A stretch of DNA of 6,746 bases from contig JAUQQB010000157.1 of NCBI GenBank assembly GCA_030550075.1, positions 1 through 6,746 of the forward strand, read 5' to 3'. Positions 1-5,758 of this stretch are shown piece by piece (the first letter of the stretch is position 1; every line of letters begins with the position of its first letter). A program made the position numbers and the translations under genes. The notes beneath the pieces are model-generated. The model worked only from the letters and a program-made list of their open reading frames with translations, did not search any database and had not been told where the DNA came from. This stretch comes from Chloroflexota bacterium. GTDB lineage: Bacteria; Chloroflexota; Anaerolineae; Thermoflexales; Thermoflexaceae.

Positions 1-23
1 GCAGGGCGCCTTCGGCGCCCTGC
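1..23 (-). terminator. Perfect 10-bp hairpin, probable terminator of the M28 gene
   Basis: Bases 1-10 are the exact reverse complement of 14-23, with a three-base loop, giving a GC-rich stem. It lies 41 bases beyond an out-of-frame TAG that directly follows the end of the M28 domain, as expected for a rho-independent terminator. A U-tract on the minus strand would fall outside the window, so the call is incomplete. On the plus strand no T-run follows. It could instead be one copy of a dispersed palindromic repeat. Confidence 0.45.
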
Positions 24-977
24 TCCGCCCCCAAAGCCCCCAGGGGAAACGAACTGCGCAAGTCCTAGAAAATTTGGAACGTCGGCTGCCTCAACAAAAT
101 GCTCCAATACCCGACCGACAGCTTCCAGGGTTCGAGGAGAGATACGATCCAGCGTGTCGGCGGTGGTGTGCCATGCTGAATAATCGAAATCGATGATATC
201 CACCGCCGGGATGCCCCGTTGGAGGAAGGGAAGATGATCGTCGATTAGGGCCCAGCGCGGCTCCGAGATAAACCATTCTCGATAGCCCAACTCCGCGGCG
301 ATCTGCCAAAGCCGCTCCCGCAGTTCAGGATCTGAATTCCTTTCGTAATAAAACTGCGGATCGGCATCCCCGACCATATCTACCAGGATCATGACCGTGG
401 GGGTTGCCGTAAGCGTGGCTGCGAAATAGGAGGAACCGATGATCCACGGAAGGCCGTCCAGCTCTCCCTGATCCTCTGCGTCGAAAAAAACCAGCCAGAC
501 CTCGTGGCGCAGGCGTGGGTGATCCAGAGCGCGAGCCAGCTCCAACAGTACCGCTACGCCGCTTGCGCCATCGTTCGCCCCAGGCACCGGATCCTCTGGA
601 CGTTCCGGGTCCCGGTCCGCCCGGCGGCGGGTATCATAATGGACCCCCAGCAGGATCACCGGGCCCTGCCCGGCGCGAGCGATCAGGTTGCGCCCGGAGA
701 TCCCGGAGGCGACGAAGGGTTGAACCTCAAAGCGCCAGCCCACGCGGGTCACATGTTCCTGAATGTACCGCTGAACCTGTTCCCAGCCGGGGCTTCCCGG
801 ATAACGCGGGCCCATCGCCAGCTGCGCCTGAACGTGGCGAAACGCCGCTTGCCCATCAAAGCGGCCTGCGGTTTGGGGCGAAGGATGACAGGCAGCGAAC
901 AGCAGAAGGAAGACTGCTGCCCGGCACAGGAGAGGGAACCGGAAACGTCCTTCAGATATCGTATCGAGTCTGCCCAT
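1..977 (-). CDS. Exported M28-family metalloenzyme, glutaminyl-cyclase-like; 3' end not in window
   Basis: The frame is open from an ATG at 977 to the window edge (325 codons, no stop). A TGA lies two codons upstream of the ATG, so this is the first ATG of the frame; no convincing Shine-Dalgarno precedes it. Residues 16-30 form a hydrophobic segment ending in LFAAC, a plausible lipobox with Cys30, so the enzyme probably sits outside the membrane. The M28 zinc site is recognisable: HYD (His113), GANDGASG (Asp136), FFDAED (catalytic-type Glu168, ligand-type Asp169), LVDMVGD (Asp200) and WHT (His270). The DDHLPFLQRGIPA stretch at 246-258 followed by WHT resembles glutaminyl-peptide cyclotransferases more than ordinary aminopeptidases. 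Family members either cyclise N-terminal glutamine or cleave N-terminal residues, and the sequence does not settle which. The catalytic domain ends near residue 303; the remaining glycine/arginine-rich tail (304-325) looks non-native and overlaps a hairpin, suggesting a frame error. Third gene after the small membrane protein and ApgM. Confidence 0.88.
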   Translation of the reverse strand, partial: MGRLDTISEGRFRFPLLCRAAVFLLLFAACHPSPQTAGRFDGQAAFRHVQAQLAMGPRYPGSPGWEQVQRYIQEHVTRVGWRFEVQPFVASGISGRNLIARAGQGPVILLGVHYDTRRRADRDPERPEDPVPGANDGASGVAVLLELARALDHPRLRHEVWLVFFDAEDQGELDGLPWIIGSSYFAATLTATPTVMILVDMVGDADPQFYYERNSDPELRERLWQIAAELGYREWFISEPRWALIDDHLPFLQRGIPAVDIIDFDYSAWHTTADTLDRISPRTLEAVGRVLEHFVEAADVPNFLGLAQFVSPGGFGGGAGRRRRP

Positions 978-1004
978 AGTTCAGGAAAAGAAGTTCTGGT
1001 GATG

Positions 1005-1029
1005 GGGGACACGCCTTTGGCGCATCCCC
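1005..1029 (-). other. Intergenic 11-bp RNA hairpin between ApgM and M28 genes
   Basis: Read on the minus strand, the 25 bases fold into an uninterrupted 11-bp stem with an AAA loop. Nine pairs are Watson-Crick and two adjacent ones are U-G and G-U wobbles. On the plus strand those two positions become A/C mismatches, so the stem is better formed in the minus-strand transcript, the sense strand of both flanking genes. No U-run follows directly; the nearest pyrimidine run begins about a dozen bases downstream. It may be an attenuator, a weak terminator or a processing site in the 89-base gap. Confidence 0.5.
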
Positions 1030-1040
1030 TATTCCCCTAT
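1025..1040. repeat. Two tandem copies of TCCCCTAT
   Basis: An 8-base unit is repeated exactly twice, at 1025-1032 and 1033-1040, in the gap between ApgM and M28. The copy at 1025-1032 supplies one arm of the hairpin at 1005-1029. The other copy could pair in its place through the shared GGGGA on the minus strand. Two copies of so short a unit may be chance. Confidence 0.5.
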
Positions 1041-1066
1041 GCTTCGAACGCGGCCTGTGAGGATAG

Positions 1067-2278
1067 CTATGCTCCCAGTCGGGAAAGACGGCCCGCATGG
1101 GCCAAGATCAGCGGCATCAGATCCGTGGCCATGAAGATTCCCAACCCGCCGGTCCGGCATGCTCGCTCTCCAAAGCCTGAGGCGCCATCCGGTCGGGCGG
1201 TTCGCGGTGCCCAGAGGAGCACCGGGACCGGATGCCAGGTGTGGGTGCGAAGGGCAGCCGGGGTGGAGTGATCGCCGGTGATCACCAGGACGTCCGGCTG
1301 GCGTTCCAGCAGGATCGGCAGGGCGGCATCCACGGCCTCGATCACCCGGACCTTGGCGGCGAAATCGCCATCTTCTCCCCGGCTATCCGTGGGCTTGATA
1401 TGGATGAAGAAGAAATCGAAGCGATCCCAGTGAGCGATGACTTCCCGGAAGATGTCGGCCGGGGTATCCCCGTGGACATCGAGGATCTCCATGTCGACCA
1501 GGCGGGCCACCCCGCGATACATCGGGTAGACGGCCGCCGCGGCGGCGCGGAGCTTGTAAACCTCCTGGAAGGACGGCAGGCGCGGCGGGCGATCGAATCC
1601 GCGCAGGGTAACCATGTTCGCCGGATGGGCATCCCCAAGGAGCGCCCGCGCTTGCTCAATCCATCGGTTGACCAGCGCCGCGGTTCGTTCCGCTTCGGGT
1701 TGAAGCGCCTGAACGGGCATTGGGGGCACGCCGGTCTTCCCCGGGTCTGTCTCCGTCAGCGCGGGGGAGAGCCCTTCCCCACGCAGGACCAGGACGAAGC
1801 GATGCTCTTTCACCGGCTCCACGAACACCTCTATGCCCTCCAGGCGGATGGACCGCAGGCGTTCCACCAGGCGAGCGTTCACCTCGGTGGGGATCCGGCC
1901 GGCGCGTCGATCCACGATCCGGCCTTCCGCATCTACGGTGACGAAGTTGCCCCGGGCTGCCACATCGTGGGGCTCCAGCAGGAAGCCGATCCCGACCGCC
2001 TCCAGCACCCCTCGCCCGACCGGGTAGACCAGCGGATCGTAGCCGAAGAGGGCCAGATGCGCATAGCCGCTGCCAGGGGCCAGCCCGGGCCGCACCGGAA
2101 TATGGAGCCCCAGCGTGCCCTCCGCCGCAAGGCGATCCATGTTTGGCGTATGGGCTGCCTCCAGCTCCGTCGGCCCTCCGGGCTCTACCGGCATCCCACC
2201 CAGGCCATCCATCACCAGCAGCACGATCTTCGTCGTGCCCTCCGTAGCAAGCTCTGCGATCAAGCTGAGATCCGCCAT
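1067..2278 (-). CDS. apgM: 2,3-bisphosphoglycerate-independent phosphoglycerate mutase, archaeal (ApgM) type
   Basis: This 403-residue protein interconverts 3- and 2-phosphoglycerate in glycolysis and gluconeogenesis in the cytosol, without a bisphosphoglycerate cofactor. It belongs to the alkaline-phosphatase superfamily and has the usual ApgM length of about 400. Visible landmarks are MDGLGG (Asp24, metal), AAHTPNMD (41-48), GLAPGSGYAH with the presumed phosphoserine nucleophile Ser70, FGYDP (78-82), EHRFVLVLRG (158-167), FIHIKPTDSRGEDGDF (291-306, with Lys295 and Asp298), TGDHSTP (Asp336, His337) and THTWHPVP (His349). In many family members the TDxxGH segment supplies a His ligand; here Glu302 occupies that position. 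I believe this is a bacterial subfamily trait rather than decay, since everything else is intact. The ATG at 2278 is preceded by GGAGGA (2286-2291) with 7-base spacing. It is probably co-transcribed with the small membrane-protein gene 36 bases upstream and perhaps with the M28 gene downstream. Confidence 0.95.
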   Translation of the reverse strand: MADLSLIAELATEGTTKIVLLVMDGLGGMPVEPGGPTELEAAHTPNMDRLAAEGTLGLHIPVRPGLAPGSGYAHLALFGYDPLVYPVGRGVLEAVGIGFLLEPHDVAARGNFVTVDAEGRIVDRRAGRIPTEVNARLVERLRSIRLEGIEVFVEPVKEHRFVLVLRGEGLSPALTETDPGKTGVPPMPVQALQPEAERTAALVNRWIEQARALLGDAHPANMVTLRGFDRPPRLPSFQEVYKLRAAAAAVYPMYRGVARLVDMEILDVHGDTPADIFREVIAHWDRFDFFFIHIKPTDSRGEDGDFAAKVRVIEAVDAALPILLERQPDVLVITGDHSTPAALRTHTWHPVPVLLWAPRTARPDGASGFGERACRTGGLGIFMATDLMPLILAHAGRLSRLGA

Positions 2279-2314
2279 GAGGTCTTCCTCCGTTACATGA
2301 GATCGAATCTAAAC

Positions 2315-2719
2315 TCATTCAGATCCCATCAGGCGCTGCAAAGTCTCCCGGAGCTGTCGGGCAAGCGGGAGGATCTCCTCTGGAGTGGCGCGAGCGGCCG
2401 TCTGATCCTGAAGCCGCTGGAAGTCGGCCTGCCATTGTCGCACATCGATCGGCCGGGTCAACGCCAGATGCCCTGCTGCCTTTTCAAACGCGGAGCGCGC
2501 TCGCTGTAGCGCCCCCCGCGCCTCATCCGGCGCGATCGGGTAGGCTTGTATAAAAAGGTCCAGCTGGCGAATGGCTTCTCGAAGCTCTCGACGAGCCAGC
2601 TGCGCGGTTTCGGTTTCAGTTCGGGGTCGTGTGGCCCATGCCAGGCCTCCAAGGAGGCCAAACGCGGTAGCAATGCCCAGCAAAACAGGCACCCAGTGAG
2701 CTCGAAGCCAGAGTATCAT
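2315..2719 (-). CDS. Small single-pass membrane protein, unknown function
   Basis: I do not recognise this 134-residue protein. Residues 8-30 form one strongly hydrophobic segment (an N-terminal anchor or uncleaved signal). The rest, about 31-134, is polar, lacks cysteine and is rich in Ala, Arg, Gln, Glu and Leu, with the look of two or three amphipathic helices. A proline-containing break (AYPIAPDEA, 59-67) separates helices. It has no visible catalytic motif. The charge pattern does not fix topology; the soluble part is probably outside the membrane if the segment acts as a signal anchor. The ATG at 2719 has a strong Shine-Dalgarno (GGAGGA, 2723-2728) but with only 3-4 bases of spacing. 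It is the first gene of the minus-strand block and lies 36 bases before ApgM, so it is probably in the same transcript. A role in glycolysis cannot be inferred from that alone. That it is a real gene rests on the ribosome site, the composition and its place in the gene run. Confidence 0.75.
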   Translation of the reverse strand: MILWLRAHWVPVLLGIATAFGLLGGLAWATRPRTETETAQLARRELREAIRQLDLFIQAYPIAPDEARGALQRARSAFEKAAGHLALTRPIDVRQWQADFQRLQDQTAARATPEEILPLARQLRETLQRLMGSE

Positions 2720-2722
2720 GGG

Positions 2723-2798
2723 TCCTCCAGGGAAAACGTTGTGAAAGAGGAGGAGTCGGCAGCGAATCGCCGCGTTCCACGCTCTTTCCCCTCCTCCT
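2723..2798 (-). promoter_or_regulatory. Leader of the minus-strand block with two alternative pairings
   Basis: In minus-strand order the leader contains AGGAGGAG (2798-2791), a small hairpin (2773-2759; six pairs including one G-U), CTCCTCCT (2755-2748) and then the ribosome site GGAGGA (2728-2723) before the ATG at 2719. The central CTCCTCCT can pair fully (8 bp) with the upstream AGGAGGAG, leaving the ribosome site free. Alternatively six of its bases can pair with the ribosome site across a 20-base loop and block it. The complementarity is seen directly; regulation is inference, and purine-rich repeats arise easily by chance. Confidence 0.3.
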
Positions 2799-2814
2799 GA
2801 GATCCATTCGAGTT

Positions 2815-2844
2815 ATCTTAAACCGGATTGACCGAGAGTTCCAA
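2815..2844 (-). promoter_or_regulatory. Weak sigma-70-like promoter for the minus-strand block
   Basis: On the minus strand TTGGAA (plus-strand 2839-2844) and TAAGAT (2815-2820) are separated by 18 bases. Each matches the consensus hexamer at four of six positions. This would start transcription near 2808, about 90 bases ahead of the first ATG, and so include the whole structured leader. It is the best minus-strand candidate in the divergent gap but is weak. Confidence 0.25.
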
Positions 2845-2846
2845 TC

Positions 2847-5084
2847 ATGAGAAGGCTGGGATTATTGCTGCTCTCTTTTCTGATGCTTGGACTTCTTTTC
2901 CAGCTCACGGCGCCCCTTTTTGAGACGCCGGATGAGATCTGGCACATCGGCCTGGCCGCTCATCTGGCTCGGGGTGGGGGGTTGCCGGTACAACGGCCTG
3001 GGGAGAGCACGCCCTGGCGTCAGGAAGGAAGCCAGCCGCCTCTGTATTACATGCTCCTGGCCGTCCTCACCCGCGCGCTCCATCTGCCTCTGGAGGACCT
3101 GGATCAGATCCTCATCGTGAACCGGCATCCAGCTCCCGGCGACGCCTCTCTTCCGGACAACAAAAACATGGCTCTCCACGGATCGTGGGAGCGCTTTCCA
3201 TGGCAAGGAGCGGTCCTGACCCTGCATCTCTGGAGGCTGTTCTCGCTGCTTCTGGGAATGATCACGCTGATCTCTATCTATGGGGCCCTTTCGACCATGG
3301 CTCCGAATCGGACGCGCTGGGCCCTGGGCACCGCCGCCCTGGTGGCGTGGAATCCCATGTTTTTGTTCATCATGGGCGCAGTAAACAACGATGTCCTGGC
3401 CAACGCCCTTTCGGCGGTCGCCCTCTGGCAACTGGCTTCTCTCTGGCGGAAAGGGCTCTCCGGTTTCCGTCTGATCCTCCTGGGGCTTACCCTGGGGATG
3501 ATGGCCCTGAGCAAGCTCAGCGGGCTCGCCCTCTGGCTCTTCACCATGGGGGTCCTTCTGGCCCTCCGGAACAGGCATCCTCTGGGCTTATGGGACCTTC
3601 TTCGTGCGCTGGCGATTATTTACGGATCAGCCATCCTCCTCTCCGGATGGTGGTTCCTGCGCAACTTCTTCCTGTATGGGGATCCCACCGGCTTGAATGC
3701 CATGCTGGAGATCTTCGGCCGTCGGGCCCCTCCCCGCACCCTGGCTGAACTGTTTTCGGAGATCCGCGGGCTGGTGTGGTCGTTCTGGGCGGTCTGGGGA
3801 TGGTTTAATATCGTTGCCGATCCACCGGTCTATCTCTTCCTGGAGGTCTGGGGAATCCTATCCGCTCTGGGCGCGATCCGGATGGGAATCGAAGCATGGC
3901 GTCAGCCGCGCTGCGAGCTTCGGGCGCTGTGGGCGGGCGCGGTGGGCTACACCGGCCTGGTTTTCCTCGGTTTGCTCCGCTGGACCTCGCTGACCTCCGC
4001 TTCCCAGGGCCGGTTGTTGTTCCCGGCCATCGGGCCAATTGCATGGATGCTCTGGATGGGGTGGGAATACTGGATCCGTCGCTGGACCCGGCGGGAATCC
4101 ATGGGATGGGTGTGGGCTCCGGCGCTCATTTGGATGGCCATTTCCTGGATCTCGCCCATTCGTTACATCTGGCCAACGTATGCGATTTCCCCTTGGAGGG
4201 AGCTTCCTGCAGAGGCTCAGACGGTCCATGCGGTGTTCGGGGATCATTTGCGGCTCGTGGCCTATCTCCCGGGCTCCGCCGCGCCCGGACAGCGCCTTCC
4301 GCTCACACTGTTCTGGGAATGCCTCCAGCCTACAGAACGGCCCTGGAGCGTGTTCCTGCATCCGGTCCTCACTCCGCGAATTCGGGATGTCCATCAGGTG
4401 GATCGTCATCCGAGCCGTGGTCTCTTTTCCACCACCGACTGCCGTTCGGGCTTCCGGTTCGTGGATCCTTACTGGGTGCCAGTGGGCTCTGGGAATGAAG
4501 TTCCAGCGGTCCTGCGGTTGCGTGTTGGAGTGTGGGATCTCGATACCGGCTGGATCGCTCCTGCCCGGGATGGTCAGGGACGGCCCATCGATTACCTGAT
4601 TCTGGAGGCCGGGAAAATCCAAGGCCGGGCCTCACTTTCCCCTACTTATCCGCTCGATGTGCACGTGGGCCCGGCACGCTTGATTGGCGTGGATCGCCCG
4701 CTGGAAGTGCGCCCGGGAGAGACCTTCACGGTCACGCTTTACTGGGAGGTGGAAGCGATGCCAAAGGAAGAATGGCGGGTGTTCGTGCATGTGGGGGATC
4801 CCAATCGGCCGCCGGTGTTCCAGCATGACGGCCCTCCGGCGCTGGGCGAGCTCCCCGCCCGCTGGTGGGAGCCAGGGGATCAATTCGCGGACCCCCACCC
4901 ATTGAAGGTTCCACCGGATCTTCCCCCTGGGATTTATACGTTGTGGACCGGCCTCTATCGCCCGGATGGGTTGCGGGCCGAAGTGGTGGGCCCGAACGGT
5001 GAGCGTCCAGCCCATCGGGCAGTGGAATTGGGGGTCCTTCGTGTAGGAACCCCTTCATGGGTTATAATTGCTCCAAAGCCGTAA
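2847..5084 (+). CDS. GT-C type membrane glycosyltransferase (GT39/DUF2142-like) with two C-terminal beta-rich repeats
   Basis: This 745-residue protein starts with a membrane segment (about 5-24), followed by an outer loop with FETPDEIWH (25-33). Its Asp29/Glu30 pair is where GT-C enzymes carry the catalytic acid. Next come about nine further hydrophobic segments to residue 440. WNP (168-170), NND (180-182) and SQGRLLFP (386-393) recall DUF2142 and ArnT/PMT-like transferases, which move sugar from a polyprenyl-phosphate carrier to an outer-surface acceptor. Residues about 468-590 and 608-733 are two diverged copies of one module, sharing the patterns PGxxxxxTLxW, VFxH, QxD, DPxxxxVP and GxW/GLY before a closing beta strand. 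Such modules follow many membrane transferases in Chloroflexota as I recall them; their role is unknown and may be acceptor or carbohydrate binding. The donor and acceptor cannot be read from sequence. The ATG at 2847 is the first of the frame and gives the full first helix; its ribosome site is weak (GAGAG, 8-base spacing). It is divergent from the ApgM block. Confidence 0.85.
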   Translation: MRRLGLLLLSFLMLGLLFQLTAPLFETPDEIWHIGLAAHLARGGGLPVQRPGESTPWRQEGSQPPLYYMLLAVLTRALHLPLEDLDQILIVNRHPAPGDASLPDNKNMALHGSWERFPWQGAVLTLHLWRLFSLLLGMITLISIYGALSTMAPNRTRWALGTAALVAWNPMFLFIMGAVNNDVLANALSAVALWQLASLWRKGLSGFRLILLGLTLGMMALSKLSGLALWLFTMGVLLALRNRHPLGLWDLLRALAIIYGSAILLSGWWFLRNFFLYGDPTGLNAMLEIFGRRAPPRTLAELFSEIRGLVWSFWAVWGWFNIVADPPVYLFLEVWGILSALGAIRMGIEAWRQPRCELRALWAGAVGYTGLVFLGLLRWTSLTSASQGRLLFPAIGPIAWMLWMGWEYWIRRWTRRESMGWVWAPALIWMAISWISPIRYIWPTYAISPWRELPAEAQTVHAVFGDHLRLVAYLPGSAAPGQRLPLTLFWECLQPTERPWSVFLHPVLTPRIRDVHQVDRHPSRGLFSTTDCRSGFRFVDPYWVPVGSGNEVPAVLRLRVGVWDLDTGWIAPARDGQGRPIDYLILEAGKIQGRASLSPTYPLDVHVGPARLIGVDRPLEVRPGETFTVTLYWEVEAMPKEEWRVFVHVGDPNRPPVFQHDGPPALGELPARWWEPGDQFADPHPLKVPPDLPPGIYTLWTGLYRPDGLRAEVVGPNGERPAHRAVELGVLRVGTPSWVIIAPKP
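5063..5068 (+). promoter_or_regulatory. Perfect -10 box (TATAAT) in the last codons of the glycosyltransferase
   Basis: TATAAT is an exact consensus hexamer and stands out in this GC-rich sequence. It would start transcription near 5075, at the end of the glycosyltransferase gene, and serve the zinc-ribbon gene. No good -35 lies at 16-19 bases; the nearest hexamers (GTGTAG, CGTGTA, TTCGTG) match poorly, and there is no TG extension. It also spells Tyr/Asn- or Ile-type codons in overlapping frames and so could be chance. Confidence 0.4.
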
Positions 5085-5231
5085 TCGGCGGGGCGAGACG
5101 CTGGGACGATCTGTTAGAAACGATACAGGAGGCGGTGGCTTTGCTGTGGCCTTCCCCATCGTTGGGGGCTGGATGGCCTTCGAGATCGTTCCTTCGGCAG
5201 GGTGAAGCTCAACGAAGAGGGCCTGGAACCT
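5085..5231 (+). other. 147-base leader between the glycosyltransferase and zinc-ribbon genes
   Basis: This stretch has no confident gene. It contains a strong ribosome-site-like AGGAGG (5127-5132) with no credible start codon at normal spacing. A small CCCC/GGGG hairpin has ATCGTT in its loop (5158-5163), and that loop is complementary to AACGAT at 5119-5124. A second ATCGTT lies at 5185-5190. A short frame ends in TGA at 5203-5205, overlapping a GTG at 5202. No known riboswitch class was recognised. Confidence 0.35.
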
Positions 5232-5705
5232 ATGGATATCACCGATCTGATCCTGCTTCCGGTGGCTTTCCTGGGCGCGACGGTGGCCGCCTTCTGGCTG
5301 AGCATGGTGATCTGGACCTTCCGGGACATCCGGTCCCGGACCCGGGATCTGCCCACCCAGTTTCTGGCGACGTTGCTGGTGGCGGTGCTGAACATCCCCG
5401 GGTTGCTCATCTATCTGATCCTGCGCCCTCGGGAGACCCTGGCGGAGGCGTATGAGCGGGCGCTGGAGGAGGAGCTGATCCTGCAAAGCCTGGAGGAGAT
5501 CGAGCAATGCCCGGGCTGCGGCCGGCGGGTGAAAGCGGATTTCATCGTCTGCCCTTACTGCCACACTCGCTTGAAGCAACCCTGCCCGCGCTGCCAGCGG
5601 CCGTTGCGCCTGGAGTGGAGCCTGTGTCCTTATTGCGGCATCGCGCTGGGCGCTCCGGTCCCCTCGCCGACCATGCCGGCCTCTGCTCGGGGGCCTCAGA
5701 CGTAA
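5232..5705 (+). CDS. Two-helix membrane protein with C-terminal double zinc ribbon
   Basis: The 157-residue protein has two hydrophobic segments (about 6-28 and 43-65) joined by a short, basic, cytosolic-looking loop, FRDIRSRTRD (30-39). A charged, probably helical linker follows (66-92, ending LEEIEQ), then four CxxC knuckles: Cys93/96, Cys107/110, Cys118/121 and Cys132/135. That spacing fits two zinc ribbons of the DZR kind, on the same side as the basic loop, hence probably in the cytosol. The last 20 residues are Pro/Ala/Ser-rich. Similar membrane zinc-ribbon proteins occur in Anaerolineae as I recall, without assigned function; nucleic-acid or protein binding at the membrane is only a guess. 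The ATG at 5232 is chosen because it begins right before the first helix and GAGG lies upstream. The frame also has a GTG at 5202 that would add ten residues and overlap an upstream TGA as GTGA; that start cannot be excluded. The stop is followed by 79 bases before the ureohydrolase. Confidence 0.82.
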   Translation: MDITDLILLPVAFLGATVAAFWLSMVIWTFRDIRSRTRDLPTQFLATLLVAVLNIPGLLIYLILRPRETLAEAYERALEEELILQSLEEIEQCPGCGRRVKADFIVCPYCHTRLKQPCPRCQRPLRLEWSLCPYCGIALGAPVPSPTMPASARGPQT

Positions 5706-5725
5706 GGGAGGATGACGTCTTTTTG

Positions 5726-5758
5726 GGGTGCAGGACTGCTTTCAGCGGCCTTGCACCC
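5726..5758 (+). other. Hairpin between the zinc-ribbon and ureohydrolase genes
   Basis: GGGTGCA (5726-5732) pairs perfectly with TGCACCC (5752-5758), and GG/CC just inside extends the stem past a one-base bulge. The loop contains CTG/CAG, which could form a small inner stem. Five T residues (5720-5724) come before the stem rather than after it, so this is not a standard rho-independent terminator in either direction. It lies 26 bases before the ureohydrolase ATG, so it may be a transcript-processing or leader structure. Confidence 0.45.

Noticed and set aside
749..1012. An 87-codon minus-strand frame starting upstream of the M28 start
   Set aside because: It overlaps the M28 gene on the same strand in another frame and lacks motifs, while the M28 frame carries a signal segment and catalytic residues.
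504..1271. A 255-codon plus-strand frame across the start of the M28 gene and the end of ApgM
   Set aside because: It is antisense to an M28 domain with all metal residues and to the ApgM C-terminus, has no ribosome site and no recognisable motif.
1232..2509. A 425-codon open frame on the plus strand opposite the ApgM gene and the small membrane-protein gene
   Set aside because: It spans two genes with clear family motifs and ribosome sites on the other strand, and its translation shows no domain, just His/Gln/Pro-rich antisense composition typical of GC-rich DNA.
2828..2833. TTGACC as a -35 box for the glycosyltransferase gene
   Set aside because: It ends only 13 bases before the start codon, so any matching -10 would lie inside the gene, and no AT-rich hexamer is found there.
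3858..4622. A 254-codon minus-strand frame inside the glycosyltransferase gene
   Set aside because: The opposite strand encodes a coherent multi-helix membrane protein with repeated C-terminal modules; this frame is Pro/His/Arg-rich without structure.
5085..5231. A known metabolite riboswitch in the leader of the zinc-ribbon gene
   Set aside because: I looked for signature cores of common classes such as cobalamin, guanidine, ZTP, manganese and cyclic-di-GMP and saw none; the pairings present are short.
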